Positions 25,962-35,694 of a stretch of DNA of 64,000 nucleotides are shown one piece after another. The stretch covers positions 10,843-74,842 of the forward strand of contig JAENZN010000002.1 of assembly GCA_016841245.1 (NCBI GenBank), read 5' to 3'. The stretch comes from Syntrophomonas sp. (GTDB taxonomy: Bacteria; Bacillota; Syntrophomonadia; Syntrophomonadales; Syntrophomonadaceae). The notes below the pieces were generated by a model. It did no database searches. It was not told the origin of the DNA and saw only the letters and a program-made list of their open reading frames with translations. The number at the start of each line of letters is the position of its first letter. Position 1 is the first letter of the stretch. Made by a program: the position numbers and the translations under genes.

Positions 25962-27428
25962 CTATTTGTCGCTGGAGCTGCCGCTATCCCATTTCTTTAG
26001 TTTGTATGAAAGGGATCGGGCGGAAATATCAAGATACCGGGCGGTTTTACTGATATTCCCATTATGCATTGCTAATACTCGCGTGATTACGTCCTTATTG
26101 ACCTTCTCCAGAGGTAATCTGTCTGCGGGTAAATCAAATCTTATAGAATCCGGGCTGTGCACGGGTACCGGATTCTTATTTCTGTTCTGGGGATCGCCTC
26201 TAATAGCGTCCAGGTGTTTTACCTTTAAGGCGGTATCGTTGTGAAGTAAAGTGATTGAATTAATTACACTGCGCAGCTGCCTGATATTACCGGGCCAGGG
26301 GTGGGAATGCAGCAGTCGGGCGGCTGGATCACTAATACTGACAAAGTCTTTCTTTCTTGCTATCGAGAACTCCTGGAGAAAAACCTGGGCCAGAGGAATG
26401 ATATCGGAAATTCTCTCCCGAAGAGGAGGTACTTTCAGGTGAACAGTATTTATTCGATAAAATAAATCGCTTCTAAAGCGTTTGTTTTCAACCAGTTCTT
26501 CAATATTTTTATTTGTAGCACAAATTATACGTACATCATTCTGTATTTGCTTCAAGCCGCCTAAACGATAATACTTTTTCTCCTGAATTACCCGGAGTAA
26601 TTTGGCCTGCAGTTTAATAGGCAGTTCCGTTATTTCATCCAGGAAAAGAGTGCCCCCTTCAGCTAAATCAAATTTACCCTTTTTCCCGCTGCTAACTGCA
26701 CCGGTAAAGGCTCCGGCCTCGTAGCCAAAAATCTCGCTTTCGAACAGGTTATGGGTCAGGGTTGAACAATTGACGGCAACAAATGGACGATAGGTATCAT
26801 CGCTGTGATTGGCAAAATGTATATAGCGGGCGATCAGTTCTTTACCGGTGCCTGTTTCTCCTTCGATGAGAACAGGAATTGTGCGATCAGCATGCAGTAC
26901 CGGGGCCAGTTCATAGATCTGCTTGATAACAGAAGAATTGAGAAATACCGGGCCAATGTCCTTGATTACAATATTAGGTATGTTAGTTTCCGGCAAATCG
27001 GAGGGAAGCTGTTTTAAATCAGGTCTATGCATATTGCTTAAATTATGCGGAGTTTTGATTTGATCCAGATGTCCAGCGGCTTGATTTATTATCTTACCAA
27101 GATATTTCCAATTGATAGGCTTCATTAAAAAATCATAGGCCCCTCTGCGAAAAGCCTGAATTGCACAGTCTGCATCAGCATGGGCAGAATATAAAATTAC
27201 ATAGGGTTTGATATCGGATTTTGGCTGATTGATTTTATCCAACAGATCAAGACCGGTCAGGTCTGGTATATTTGCATCAGTCAATATCAACTGGAAATCT
27301 CCTTTATAGTATTTATCCAGAGCTTTGCTCCCATTGTCGGCCGTTACAACCTGGTGACCCAGACCGTTTAAGAAACTTTTCGCATTCTGAAGATGGTGGC
27401 GTTCCTGGTCTACTAATAATATGCGCAC
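25962..27428 (-). CDS. Sigma-54-dependent response regulator (REC-AAA-Fis)
   Basis: 488 residues from the GTG at 27428, ten bases after GGAGGT; another GTG six codons earlier overlaps that site. The receiver domain (MRILLVDQE, phospho-acceptor D51 in LTDANIPD, K in LMKPINW) has glutamine in place of one acidic-pocket aspartate. The AAA domain has Walker A GETGTGKE (~190), the sigma-54 contact GAFTGA (~240) and EGGTLFLDE. The C-terminus is a Fis-type helix-turn-helix (NGNISKTARYLDISARSLSY). No kinase gene is adjacent, so its partner and targets are unknown. Confidence 0.9.
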   Translation of the reverse strand: MRILLVDQERHHLQNAKSFLNGLGHQVVTADNGSKALDKYYKGDFQLILTDANIPDLTGLDLLDKINQPKSDIKPYVILYSAHADADCAIQAFRRGAYDFLMKPINWKYLGKIINQAAGHLDQIKTPHNLSNMHRPDLKQLPSDLPETNIPNIVIKDIGPVFLNSSVIKQIYELAPVLHADRTIPVLIEGETGTGKELIARYIHFANHSDDTYRPFVAVNCSTLTHNLFESEIFGYEAGAFTGAVSSGKKGKFDLAEGGTLFLDEITELPIKLQAKLLRVIQEKKYYRLGGLKQIQNDVRIICATNKNIEELVENKRFRSDLFYRINTVHLKVPPLRERISDIIPLAQVFLQEFSIARKKDFVSISDPAARLLHSHPWPGNIRQLRSVINSITLLHNDTALKVKHLDAIRGDPQNRNKNPVPVHSPDSIRFDLPADRLPLEKVNKDVITRVLAMHNGNISKTARYLDISARSLSYKLKKWDSGSSSDK

Positions 27429-28124
27429 TTGGATTTGTACCTCCACGGAATCGTCTATCTAAATCTATTATCCTGTTATAGAAGCAAAACTGCTATCCTG
27501 CTGTTACTATTTACTGTGGTTTGGTTTTTGTAACGTCAGGATTCCAAACCCATTTTTGGGTGTGGATTTATTATCTGCTTATCCAGCAGCAGATAAATCC
27601 AATGGATTTGCCAGGTTTGATGAAGAATACTGATATGCCCATTATAAGTATAATAATTATTTATGGCATATGTTTGCCAGGCTAGAATCAATATACTTGA
27701 TTTGCATATTAAATACAATAAATTGATATACAATTAGCCAAATTTATTGTGCATAATGTATACCTTAGTGAATGCAGTAGTTGTGAATATCCCTATTATA
27801 TAATGAGGAAATGTGCGTTTCTTATCAGGGTTGGATTCAATGCAGAAATATCTTTATAACCTTTGTTTTGATATCACTTAGAAAATCGGGAGATGAAACA
27901 GAATTAGCTGTCACCGACAGTGATTGCTGCTTATTTGATTTATCGTAAGGTGAAGCGAGGAATTGGATGTGCTAAGCAGAAGCTTAGAGGATGATGGACT
28001 GCTGATCTGAGGTGAAGGGGCTTACGGGACAAGTATCAGCTAAAGTAGGGGGCATATAAGCTGTGCAGGGAAAAATTAACAAATGCTTAGTGAAATATTT
28101 CCGGTTGATACAATGGCAATAGAA
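27429..28124. other. Long intergenic region without recognisable gene
   Basis: About 700 bases, AT-rich in 27600-27800. Short frames on both strands lack ribosome sites and protein-like composition. A TGGCATATGTTTGCC sequence near 27663 resembles a sigma-54 -24/-12 element but the GG-GC spacing is one base short. Confidence 0.5.
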
Positions 28125-28151
28125 GGGGCGAAGGTTTTAATCCCTCGCCCC
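28125..28151 (-). terminator. Hairpin after the DUF2922 gene
   Basis: GGGGCGA (28125-28131) pairs with TCGCCCC (28145-28151); on the minus strand it is followed by TTCTATT. It lies nine bases beyond the DUF2922 stop. Confidence 0.5.
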
Positions 28152-28159
28152 CTGGTTGA

Positions 28160-28387
28160 CTACACGATATTGAATTCGTCTTTCTGGGTGATAATTAACT
28201 GGGCGCTGACTTTTCCTACTAGTTCTCCGCCGGTTCCTGAAAAGATGTTCTTGCTGATGATATTATCCATGGCTGCTGTTACTTCCGCATCAGTTGCATC
28301 GCTTCTGGCATCTGTTATGCGGATTACATGTTTTTTGTCAAGTTCAGTGGCGAATGTCATCTCCAGGGTTCTGCTTGTTTCGCTCAA
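28160..28387 (-). CDS. DUF2922 family protein
   Basis: 75 residues, starting at a TTG with GGAGG eight bases upstream. RTLEMTFATELDKKHVIRI, then EVTAAMDNIISKNIFSGTGG and VSAQLIITQKDEFNI match the DUF2922 pattern over the whole length. These small proteins are common in Firmicutes beside DUF1659 genes; function unknown. It is the second gene of a pair with 28509-28733, separated by a 9-bp-stem hairpin. Confidence 0.85.
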   Translation of the reverse strand: MSETSRTLEMTFATELDKKHVIRITDARSDATDAEVTAAMDNIISKNIFSGTGGELVGKVSAQLIITQKDEFNIV

Positions 28388-28405
28388 ATTTTTTGCCTCC
28401 TCAGG

Positions 28406-28441
28406 CAGCGGTTTAGAGGAATGATTTCATCCAAACCGCTG
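28406..28441 (-). terminator. Intercistronic hairpin between DUF1659 and DUF2922 genes
   Basis: CAGCGGTTT (28406-28414) pairs with AAACCGCTG (28433-28441). No T run follows on the minus strand. It probably stabilises or processes the two-gene mRNA, or partly terminates it. Confidence 0.45.
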
Positions 28442-28508
28442 TATTCGCTGATGAAAGAAAGGTGGTAATATATGGGGTACATCCCTGGTGTTGGTTAATG
28501 GATGCCTG

Positions 28509-28733
28509 CTATACCTCTTCTATTTTACAAGAGTCATTTCGTTGGATGGAAAGACTGGTCTTTTCCTGCAGGCCTAAAAGGCTTTGGGCTACTGAAAAAA
28601 CATCTTCGCTATCTGCTGTGGTTTTAACATATTTGTAGCCCCGGTTCTTTTTTAACTGCTGTCCGCTCGCTCCGATGCCGTTATCCATGACCAATACCAT
28701 TTCGGTACTTACCGGTATTGTTGTTACTGCCAC
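28509..28733 (-). CDS. DUF1659 family protein
   Basis: 74 residues from a GTG with AGGAGGT seven bases upstream. AVTTIPVSTEMVLVMDNG, RGYKYVKTTADSEDVFSVAQ and LLGLQEKTSLSIQRND match DUF1659 end to end. Function unknown. A perfect 8-bp hairpin (28759-28781) sits in its leader. Confidence 0.85.
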   Translation of the reverse strand: MAVTTIPVSTEMVLVMDNGIGASGQQLKKNRGYKYVKTTADSEDVFSVAQSLLGLQEKTSLSIQRNDSCKIEEV

Positions 28734-28758
28734 GTGTTGGACCTCCTGCCCTGATTTT

Positions 28759-28781
28759 AGAAGTCTCTGGGTAAGACTTCT
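28759..28781 (-). promoter_or_regulatory. Leader hairpin upstream of DUF1659 gene
   Basis: AGAAGTCT (28759-28766) and AGACTTCT (28774-28781) form a perfect stem with a seven-base loop, about 26 bases before the GTG start. It could be an operator or an mRNA stabilising element. Confidence 0.4.
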
Positions 28782-28985
28782 AAGATATAGTATGTAAAAA
28801 CATGGAAAGTGTTCTGGTTCCAGGTAACAAATTTTTTGGAGCTAATCTAATGTTAACTCTGGAAGTGTGTAAAGCACTCTTTATAAGAATTGCAGGCAAG
28901 CTGGAGAGCTGCGTGATGCGGTGAGAAGGATTAGAACCTGGTTTTATAGAAGATAACCTTATAAGAAAGGCAGGGATATGGAAAA

Positions 28986-29747
28986 ATGGATAAAAAGGCA
29001 GTTGACCAGGTTGTTAGTGTTCTGGCTAATTCTCGTAATACGATAGTTGTAACCGGTGCAGGAATCAGTACGGAGGCAGGTATTCCTGATTTTCGGGGAG
29101 CAGATGGGATTTACCGAAAACTGGGGGAAAATAAGGTGATGAATATCATCAATATAAATGCTTTTAATCGTGATCCGGAGGGATTTTATGAATTCTACCG
29201 TCAATACTTTGTATTTCCTCCGTCAGAACCCGGAAAGGCACACCGGGTGCTGTCGGATATGGAGAAAAAGGGCAGGGTGAAGGGGATCGTTACCCAGAAT
29301 ATTGACAGTCTGCATGAAAGGGCAGGCAGCCGTAAAGTAATCGCTATTCATGGTACGGCTGATCGCTATGTCTGCCGAAATCGGGGGTGCAAGGAGGTCT
29401 ATGGTGATGAATACGTCAACAGCTGTGAGGGTATAGTACCATTCTGTGAAAAGTGCGGCAGCATTTTAAAGCCTGATGTAGTTTTATTTGGAGAGAATAT
29501 AAAAAATTATGTTGAGGCGCGGGATATGATAATGGGGGCTCAGGTATTGTTGGTCATAGGCTCATCGCTGACTGTTTACCCCCTGGCTGGTTTTGTTAAA
29601 GAATTTTCAGCTTTTTACCAGGATTTGATTATTATTAATAAAGGGCGCACTCAGCTGGATCATGCCGCTCTGGTTAAAATTGATGGGGGTCATACCGGGG
29701 ATACGCTGGAGGAGATAAACCGTCAGATGGATCTCAGGGGTTACTGA
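28986..29747 (+). CDS. cobB: Sirtuin-type NAD-dependent protein deacylase
   Basis: 253 residues. TGAGISTEAGIPDFRGADG is the NAD-binding sirtuin signature, TQNIDSLHERAG the catalytic region with the histidine in AIHG. Zinc ligands are the cysteine pairs in CRNRGC (~128) and CEKCG (~153). GSSLTVYPLAGFV completes the Rossmann fold. It removes acyl groups from lysines, releasing nicotinamide and O-acyl-ADP-ribose, and in syntrophic anaerobes may regulate acyl-CoA metabolism. The TspO gene follows by 32 bases. Confidence 0.9.
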   Translation: MDKKAVDQVVSVLANSRNTIVVTGAGISTEAGIPDFRGADGIYRKLGENKVMNIININAFNRDPEGFYEFYRQYFVFPPSEPGKAHRVLSDMEKKGRVKGIVTQNIDSLHERAGSRKVIAIHGTADRYVCRNRGCKEVYGDEYVNSCEGIVPFCEKCGSILKPDVVLFGENIKNYVEARDMIMGAQVLLVIGSSLTVYPLAGFVKEFSAFYQDLIIINKGRTQLDHAALVKIDGGHTGDTLEEINRQMDLRGY

Positions 29748-29779
29748 TAAGGCTTTAAGGAATGAATGGGGGAATTGGC

Positions 29780-30280
29780 ATGAAAGGTATTTTGAGGGTG
29801 AAGCGGACTATAGGATGGCCTGCTCTGATTGCTGCTGTGGCCCTTTCTCTAGGGACTGGTGGGTTGAGCTTCTTTTTATCGAGTAATGCTTTTGATGCTT
29901 ATCAGGCTTTGCAACAGCCAGGGTTTGCACCACCTGGGTGGATATTTGCCCCGGTCTGGACTTTGCTGTTTATTATGATGGGTATCGCCAGTTATCGCGT
30001 ATTTATGTATGGCCTGGATAGAAAAACCGTCAGGTCTGCCCTGGGAATATTTTTGTTGCAGCTGGTGTTTAATTTCTTCTGGACTCTGATATTTTTTAGG
30101 TGGGAATTAAGAGGCTGGGCTGTTATCGAAATACTGGTGTTGTTAGCATTGATTGTAATTAGTACCTGGCAGTTTTTCAGAATAGATCGAATAGCTGGTA
30201 TATTGATGGTTCCTTATGTGCTATGGGTATCGTTTGCTGCGGTTTTAAATTTTAGCATATGGATTCTTAACATGTTATAA
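29780..30280 (+). CDS. tspO: TspO/MBR family membrane protein
   Basis: 166 residues from the ATG at 29780 (GGGGGA site seven bases upstream). Five hydrophobic helices. FALPPGWIFAPVWTLLF-like TspO core is seen as PGFAPPGWIFAPVWTLLFIM, followed by LQLVFNFFWTLIFF, and WQFFRIDRIAGILMVPYVLW. Members bind porphyrins and tetrapyrroles. Probably co-transcribed with the sirtuin gene. Confidence 0.88.
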   Translation: MKGILRVKRTIGWPALIAAVALSLGTGGLSFFLSSNAFDAYQALQQPGFAPPGWIFAPVWTLLFIMMGIASYRVFMYGLDRKTVRSALGIFLLQLVFNFFWTLIFFRWELRGWAVIEILVLLALIVISTWQFFRIDRIAGILMVPYVLWVSFAAVLNFSIWILNML

Positions 30281-30403
30281 GGCTGCACAACTGAGAAGTT
30301 GAGTAGATGGATGTGGGCGAAGCAATGACTGCCCCTGCTAATCAATGGATGCATTCTTAAAGTGGGCAGAACAGTTTCGTCCTTTGCTATTTCAGGAAAA
30401 GCT

Positions 30404-30718
30404 AAGTTAAGGGGACACACCTGGTTAAGTATAAGGGTGTTAGCTGAGTGAGTTAAAGAAGGTGGGGCATAATTTTGAGATTCTCAAGTCAAGGAACAGG
30501 GACACACTTCGGCTGGGAGAATGGAGTTAGCTGGATATATCTCAAGATTGGTGGGCAGTGAGATGTGATTCTCGGGCTAAGGAAAGGGGACTCGCCTCGG
30601 CTGGGACTAATGAGGCAGCTAAGTGAATTAAAGGAGGTGAGGCATTATTGTAAGATTCTCGGGTCAAGGAACAGGGACACACCTGCCCTTGGAGAACTTG
30701 GCGGCAGGAATGTCCCCG
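30404..30718 (+). repeat. GGGACACACC-type repeat block after chemotaxis gene 2
   Basis: Boxes at 30411-30421, 30498-30507 (GGGACACACT) and 30674-30683, plus a diverged GGGGACTCGCC near 30587. The last box opens the full hairpin 30674-30716: GGGACA, inner stem CCTGCC (30682-30687) with GGCAGG (30703-30708), and TGTCCC. The block stops seven bases before the chemotaxis gene stop. Confidence 0.85.
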
Positions 30719-30725
30719 AGTATAG

Positions 30726-32711
30726 TTAAGAAATTTTGAATTGGAGTATTAGGTTGTTTAGTATTTCTGCGCTTTCGGCCAGTCGGGCTGCGGTGGAGTT
30801 TATCTCCAGGGCAGCAGTGGCAGCAGTTTCGGTGTGTCTAGCTATTTCCTGAGAGCCGGCGCTGGATTGTTCAATAGTAGCAGCAGTAGATTCGATAGCC
30901 TGGCTTACATCGTGCATGGCCACCATAATATGCTGAATGCTTTGGCTGGTATCGCCGGTCAGCCTGCTTAGCAATTCCGCGTTCTCAGCATAGAATGCTC
31001 CTGCTTCGGCCATGCGTCCATAGTCCCTGGTTACATCCTTGTTGATGAACTCTAGTAATTCACCTGTATTGCCTATGAGATTATCAATGGCACTCTGAAC
31101 TTGATGGGTCAGGCCCTGTATGGCATCAACCGTGTTAGCAGAATCTTCGGCCAGTTTCCTTACTTCTTCTGCTACCACCGCAAAGCCTTTGCCGTGTTCA
31201 CCGGCCCGGGCAGCTTCTATAGCGGCGTTAAGAGCCAGCAGATTGGTCTGATTGGCTATGTCGGCTATTTTTTCGGCCATCCCGGATATTTCATTGATAA
31301 CTTTGGAATCGTCAATAGCCCCTTCCACTTTTTGACGGATAGAATCGTATACTTTTGTGGTTTCATCCAGCATCTTGGCCGTTTCAGTCTTGGTATAAGC
31401 GGCCCGTTTTTCAACTTCCAAAGAGTCATGATGGCTTTTTTCAGCTTCACTGTTAGCCTGAGTGAGGGTAGCGGAGATTTCTTCCGATGAAGCGTTGATT
31501 TCTTCCGTGGCCGCTGAGACTTCTTCCATTCCGGCAGATATTTCCTCTACCGCAGCCGAATTTTCCTGCATACCAGTGGCGATGTTCTGGCTGGATGCTG
31601 AGAGCTGCTGGCTGGATGCAGCCACTTCCTGGGAATTGCGTGATATGTCGATAACCATCTGGTGTAAATTCTTAATCATATTATCCATACTGCGCAATAG
31701 ATGGCCTATTTCATCTTTTTTGCTCAACATAGATGGGGCGATTTCCACGGTAAGGTCACCCTGGGCTAGTTGCTCGCTGTAGTCGGCAGCAACAGATATT
31801 GGTTTAGCTATCCGTGCACCCAGCCATACTGCAATTAGTGCGCCCAGTATGAGAAAGGCAAAGGATGCAGCTACTGTCTTTTGGGACATGTTAGTTATTC
31901 CCGCCATGACTTCATCTTTGGGTGCGGTAACCGCTACCGACCAGCCGGTACCTGCTACCGGTGCATAGCCCATAAACTTTATTTTGCCATCAGTCCACAG
32001 GTATTCGCCGAAATCTGCTTCACCTGCAGTCATTTTATCTACATGGGCAATAAGGTCTGTAAGTCCGCTGTCAGCCGGTTTGTACTGTTCCAGTACCAGC
32101 TGCTGGTTGGGGTGAGCGATAACAATACCTTTCGCATTACACATATAAGCATAGCCGGTTTCTCCAAAGCTTATTTCTGCGACTTGCTGAGATAATACTG
32201 CAGCGTCTAGAGCTGCTACCAGGACTCCTTTGGTATTCCCGGCATTATCTTTTATGGGAACTGCCAGAGTGACGACTACACTGGAATCGACCTCGCTAAC
32301 TAAAGGATCCGAGATGTTGGGCTGGCCTTGTAAAGCCTTCTGGAAATAGTCCCGGTCTGCTATATTAATAGCAGTTCCGGTATTTGTAACGAAATTTCCG
32401 TTCGGGGTGGCTGGCCCGCACTGCAGGTATCCAAGCCTGGAACTTTCGCTTTTCAGCAGCGGCATTTGCTGTTCTAGATCCATGCTTATGATTTTCTCAT
32501 TGGCAGCCAAGGTTTCCAGTACCGCCAACTGCTTGTTTGCTGCATCGGCCACTAACTGAGCTGCGTCTTGAGCCTTGGTAGACACCTGGTCTTCGATATT
32601 TTCTAACAAGGTCTTAGAGGCCATGCTGTATGCAATAAAACCAAGTCCTGTACACACCAATAATAGAATCACTGTTACATATAAAGTCAATTGTGCTCGG
32701 ATGCTCTTCAA
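30726..32711 (-). CDS. Methyl-accepting chemotaxis protein 2 (dCache sensor)
   Basis: 661 residues from a TTG start after GGGAGG. Helix at ~10-30, double-Cache sensor (RDYFQKALQGQPNISDPLVS), helix ~280-300, HAMP and a signalling domain with [20 protein letters not shown]. It is nearly identical to chemotaxis protein 3: the proteins agree from about residue 65 to the end, and the DNA is identical to my eye from 30787 to 32509, while both gene ends differ at many positions. This looks like gene conversion after an older duplication. Confidence 0.92.
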   Translation of the reverse strand: MKSIRAQLTLYVTVILLLVCTGLGFIAYSMASKTLLENIEDQVSTKAQDAAQLVADAANKQLAVLETLAANEKIISMDLEQQMPLLKSESSRLGYLQCGPATPNGNFVTNTGTAINIADRDYFQKALQGQPNISDPLVSEVDSSVVVTLAVPIKDNAGNTKGVLVAALDAAVLSQQVAEISFGETGYAYMCNAKGIVIAHPNQQLVLEQYKPADSGLTDLIAHVDKMTAGEADFGEYLWTDGKIKFMGYAPVAGTGWSVAVTAPKDEVMAGITNMSQKTVAASFAFLILGALIAVWLGARIAKPISVAADYSEQLAQGDLTVEIAPSMLSKKDEIGHLLRSMDNMIKNLHQMVIDISRNSQEVAASSQQLSASSQNIATGMQENSAAVEEISAGMEEVSAATEEINASSEEISATLTQANSEAEKSHHDSLEVEKRAAYTKTETAKMLDETTKVYDSIRQKVEGAIDDSKVINEISGMAEKIADIANQTNLLALNAAIEAARAGEHGKGFAVVAEEVRKLAEDSANTVDAIQGLTHQVQSAIDNLIGNTGELLEFINKDVTRDYGRMAEAGAFYAENAELLSRLTGDTSQSIQHIMVAMHDVSQAIESTAATIEQSSAGSQEIARHTETAATAALEINSTAARLAESAEILNNLILQFKIS

Positions 32712-33039
32712 TATAAAACTCTCCCTCCCAATGGTAATTTTATATCTTGTTTAAACAAATGGGACTTTCCATAAACACCCTCCCCTCATTTAATGTGGTA
32801 GTCCTAAATTACATAATAACTTAGTCTATAAGCTATTAATTCTCTCTTATTATCTTGAATTCCTGCTAAAATAAGGCTAAAGATAGTGAATATTTTAACA
32901 ATTTAGGACCCAAAAACTGGAAATAAGGAAGCTTATTTGCTATGTGATATCCGTTTCGTGCGAAAAGAGATGCCGTTAAGGGTTTGCGAACCATGGTTCT
33001 AAATTTCAGAATATTCCTGCCTTTTATTGGAAGTCTCGG

Positions 33040-33353
33040 AGTAAAGAAAGGGGGGGCACGCCTCGGCTGGGAGTACGGAGTTATCTGGATATATCTCAAG
33101 ATTGGTGGGCAGTGAGATGGGATTCTCGGGTCAAGGAAAGGGGACACACCTGGTTAAGGATTACGGAGTTAGTTGAGTGGTTTTTGAGGATGGTAGGAAG
33201 TGAGAATGAGGGTCTCGGGCTAAGGAAAGGGGACACACCTGCCCTTGGAGAACTTGGCGGCAGGAATGTCCCCGTTACAGGCAGGAATGTCCCTGGGTAT
33301 AGGAATGTCCCGGCTAAGGTCAGGGGACACACCTGCTCCGCAGGAATGTCCCC
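33040..33353 (+). repeat. GGGACACACC-type repeat block after chemotaxis gene 3
   Basis: Boxes at 33140-33150, 33229-33239 and 33323-33333. Two complete hairpins: 33229-33273 (inner stem CCTGCC/GGCAGG) and 33323-33353 (CCTGC/GCAGG, three-base loop). Between them are two extra AGGAATGTCCC units. Upstream of the block, 32712-33040 holds AT-rich sequence with no gene seen. Confidence 0.88.
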
Positions 33354-33360
33354 AGTATAG

Positions 33361-35346
33361 TTAAGAAATTTTGAATTGGAGGATGAGGTTGTTTAGTATT
33401 TCTGCACTTTCGGCCAGGCGAGCTGCGGTGGAGTTTATCTCCAGGGCAGCAGTGGCAGCAGTTTCGGTGTGTCTAGCTATTTCCTGAGAGCCGGCGCTGG
33501 ATTGTTCAATAGTAGCAGCAGTAGATTCGATAGCCTGGCTTACATCGTGCATGGCCACCATAATATGCTGAATGCTTTGGCTGGTATCGCCGGTCAGCCT
33601 GCTTAGCAATTCCGCGTTCTCAGCATAGAATGCTCCTGCTTCGGCCATGCGTCCATAGTCCCTGGTTACATCCTTGTTGATGAACTCTAGTAATTCACCT
33701 GTATTGCCTATGAGATTATCAATGGCACTCTGAACTTGATGGGTCAGGCCCTGTATGGCATCAACCGTGTTAGCAGAATCTTCGGCCAGTTTCCTTACTT
33801 CTTCTGCTACCACCGCAAAGCCTTTGCCGTGTTCACCGGCCCGGGCAGCTTCTATAGCGGCGTTAAGAGCCAGCAGATTGGTCTGATTGGCTATGTCGGC
33901 TATTTTTTCGGCCATCCCGGATATTTCATTGATAACTTTGGAATCGTCAATAGCCCCTTCCACTTTTTGACGGATAGAATCGTATACTTTTGTGGTTTCA
34001 TCCAGCATCTTGGCCGTTTCAGTCTTGGTATAAGCGGCCCGTTTTTCAACTTCCAAAGAGTCATGATGGCTTTTTTCAGCTTCACTGTTAGCCTGAGTGA
34101 GGGTAGCGGAGATTTCTTCCGATGAAGCGTTGATTTCTTCCGTGGCCGCTGAGACTTCTTCCATTCCGGCAGATATTTCCTCTACCGCAGCCGAATTTTC
34201 CTGCATACCAGTGGCGATGTTCTGGCTGGATGCTGAGAGCTGCTGGCTGGATGCAGCCACTTCCTGGGAATTGCGTGATATGTCGATAACCATCTGGTGT
34301 AAATTCTTAATCATATTATCCATACTGCGCAATAGATGGCCTATTTCATCTTTTTTGCTCAACATAGATGGGGCGATTTCCACGGTAAGGTCACCCTGGG
34401 CTAGTTGCTCGCTGTAGTCGGCAGCAACAGATATTGGTTTAGCTATCCGTGCACCCAGCCATACTGCAATTAGTGCGCCCAGTATGAGAAAGGCAAAGGA
34501 TGCAGCTACTGTCTTTTGGGACATGTTAGTTATTCCCGCCATGACTTCATCTTTGGGTGCGGTAACCGCTACCGACCAGCCGGTACCTGCTACCGGTGCA
34601 TAGCCCATAAACTTTATTTTGCCATCAGTCCACAGGTATTCGCCGAAATCTGCTTCACCTGCAGTCATTTTATCTACATGGGCAATAAGGTCTGTAAGTC
34701 CGCTGTCAGCCGGTTTGTACTGTTCCAGTACCAGCTGCTGGTTGGGGTGAGCGATAACAATACCTTTCGCATTACACATATAAGCATAGCCGGTTTCTCC
34801 AAAGCTTATTTCTGCGACTTGCTGAGATAATACTGCAGCGTCTAGAGCTGCTACCAGGACTCCTTTGGTATTCCCGGCATTATCTTTTATGGGAACTGCC
34901 AGAGTGACGACTACACTGGAATCGACCTCGCTAACTAAAGGATCCGAGATGTTGGGCTGGCCTTGTAAAGCCTTCTGGAAATAGTCCCGGTCTGCTATAT
35001 TAATAGCAGTTCCGGTATTTGTAACGAAATTTCCGTTCGGGGTGGCTGGCCCGCACTGCAGGTATCCAAGCCTGGAACTTTCGCTTTTCAGCAGCGGCAT
35101 TTGCTGTTCTAGATCCATGCTTATGATTTTCTCATTGGCAGCCAGGGTTTCCAGTACCGCCAACTGCTTGTCTACCGCATCAGCTACTACCTGAGCTGCG
35201 TCTTCGGCCTTGGTAGACACCTGGCTTTCGATATTCTCCAACAAGGTCTTGGAGGCCATGCTGTATGAAATAAAACCAAGTCCTACACATACCAATAAAA
35301 GTGTGGTTGCTACATACACGGTCAATTGTGCCCGTATACTTTTCAT
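33361..35346 (-). CDS. Methyl-accepting chemotaxis protein 3 (dCache sensor)
   Basis: 661 residues from an ATG. Same architecture as protein 2. The first ~64 residues (signal-anchor helix and first linker) and the last ~20 codons differ at the DNA level from its neighbour, while the sensor and signalling core are identical. The two receptors should therefore sense the same ligand; differences in the membrane anchor could tune expression or insertion. The repeat block lies directly at its 3' end. Confidence 0.92.
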   Translation of the reverse strand: MKSIRAQLTVYVATTLLLVCVGLGFISYSMASKTLLENIESQVSTKAEDAAQVVADAVDKQLAVLETLAANEKIISMDLEQQMPLLKSESSRLGYLQCGPATPNGNFVTNTGTAINIADRDYFQKALQGQPNISDPLVSEVDSSVVVTLAVPIKDNAGNTKGVLVAALDAAVLSQQVAEISFGETGYAYMCNAKGIVIAHPNQQLVLEQYKPADSGLTDLIAHVDKMTAGEADFGEYLWTDGKIKFMGYAPVAGTGWSVAVTAPKDEVMAGITNMSQKTVAASFAFLILGALIAVWLGARIAKPISVAADYSEQLAQGDLTVEIAPSMLSKKDEIGHLLRSMDNMIKNLHQMVIDISRNSQEVAASSQQLSASSQNIATGMQENSAAVEEISAGMEEVSAATEEINASSEEISATLTQANSEAEKSHHDSLEVEKRAAYTKTETAKMLDETTKVYDSIRQKVEGAIDDSKVINEISGMAEKIADIANQTNLLALNAAIEAARAGEHGKGFAVVAEEVRKLAEDSANTVDAIQGLTHQVQSAIDNLIGNTGELLEFINKDVTRDYGRMAEAGAFYAENAELLSRLTGDTSQSIQHIMVAMHDVSQAIESTAATIEQSSAGSQEIARHTETAATAALEINSTAARLAESAEILNNLILQFKIS

Positions 35347-35694
35347 TAAGCTATCTCTCCCTCCCGATCTGATAAGTCAATATTATGTTCTTTGCGGATT
35401 CTAAATTGCATTTACTGCTGCTGCTATTAACTAGACCCAATTAAATATAAACTCCCCCGTACTTAAGCGATACCCCCCTTCTTTTTTCAAATAGGTCCTG
35501 CTATAAGACCCAAATTGCGCACAATCGGGACTAACGGTTAAACAATTCTATACAAATTAAGACAAATCCTGCTATATAAAGCAATAATTAAGAAAAAAGA
35601 AAAAATTAAGGACTTGTTGTCTAGGTCTAAAGCATAAAGCAGTCTGCGGATGTAATTTATTCGACCGGCTGCCTATTATTTTGATTACGAGAAG

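Noticed and set aside
27663-27680. TGGCATATGTTTGCC as a sigma-54 promoter near the sigma-54 regulator
   Set aside because: The GG to GC spacing is one base too short and no gene follows at a suitable distance.
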